From positions 42,858,411-42,922,410 of the forward strand of contig JASEVX010000007.1 in the NCBI GenBank assembly GCA_031761405.1: a stretch of DNA of 64,000 nucleotides. Direction: 5' to 3'. A model generated the notes under the pieces. That model made no database searches and had not been told where the DNA came from. It saw only the letters and a list, made by a program, of their open reading frames with translations. Source of the DNA: Serripes groenlandicus. Lineage: Eukaryota > Mollusca > Bivalvia > Cardiida > Cardiidae. Every line of letters begins with the position of its first letter. The stretch's first letter is position 1. Below are positions 63,837-64,000 of this stretch, in pieces. Position numbers and translations under genes: made by a program.

Positions 63837-64000
63837 TCGTTTTTTAGCAAAGGTCGCAAAGCGATCCGAAAGCTCATAGCATGCCTGCTTTCGAAAGTCC
63901 GACTCTTGCTGCAACCATGCTTAACCTCGCGGAAGGATTTGGGATTACTGCATTTGATTGGCTTTCATTCGCATCGCACTATTTTCAACACGCCTTTTTG
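63837..64000. other. Window end, nothing recognised
   Basis: No exon or repeat recognised in the last 164 bases. Confidence 0.4.

Overview
The window is metazoan nuclear DNA: AT-rich, intron-containing, gene-poor and packed with transposon debris. It is most likely from a bivalve mollusc. The gene fragments have clear animal orthologues. The dominant repeats start with short 5' hairpins (AGCTCACCTG, ATGCCCCGG, AGCTCTACTGG, TATGTCTCCCC) and mostly end CTCTTGTTT, which I associate with bivalve genomes. A dreissenid-type mussel is my guess from general resemblance, not something I can prove here. No prokaryotic, viral or CRISPR content was seen.

Three protein-coding genes can be assembled from exons with matching phases and GT-AG borders. 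(1) SEC13 on the minus strand, 5' part only: coding exons at 5701-5657, 4205-4090 and 2237-2086, and a possible Met-only first exon ending at 9379. (2) A JmjC/cupin_8 2-oxoglutarate oxygenase on the plus strand: eight exons from 22341 to the stop at 35431, with the iron-binding HxD...H triad intact; its first exon is uncertain. (3) A plus-strand gene from 57272 to at least 61045 whose N-terminal domain resembles MAJIN, the meiotic telomere-to-nuclear-envelope anchor. Its low-complexity Gln/Asn/Ser linker is made by an in-frame minisatellite, and its 3' end lies outside the window.

Layout: 1-9.5 kb is the SEC13 5' region with SINEs, MITEs and a diverged 1-kb tandem duplication. 9553-16200 is an array of five nearly identical 1329-bp units abutting a dead LINE (16201-17262). 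17.6-22.2 kb is a nest of chained elements. 22.3-36.2 kb is the JmjC gene, with a 27-bp minisatellite in an intron. 36.4-42 kb holds SINEs, MITEs and unrecognised sequence. 42.1-45.3 kb holds two dead MULE-type transposons with long terminal inverted repeats. 47.5-49.5 kb holds two further inverted-repeat element families, one with its empty site preserved next door. 49.7-57.1 kb is almost entirely large elements with internal tandem repeats. 57.2-64 kb is the MAJIN-like gene and more repeats.

The genes do not form a pathway. The most notable content is the repeat biology: a very abundant hairpin-bearing piggyBac-type MITE family (TTAA target sites), and at least seven sequence-unrelated element families that share one architecture (5' hairpin, subterminal inverted repeat, internal tandem repeats, T-rich target). 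Members of these families insert tail-to-head into one another.
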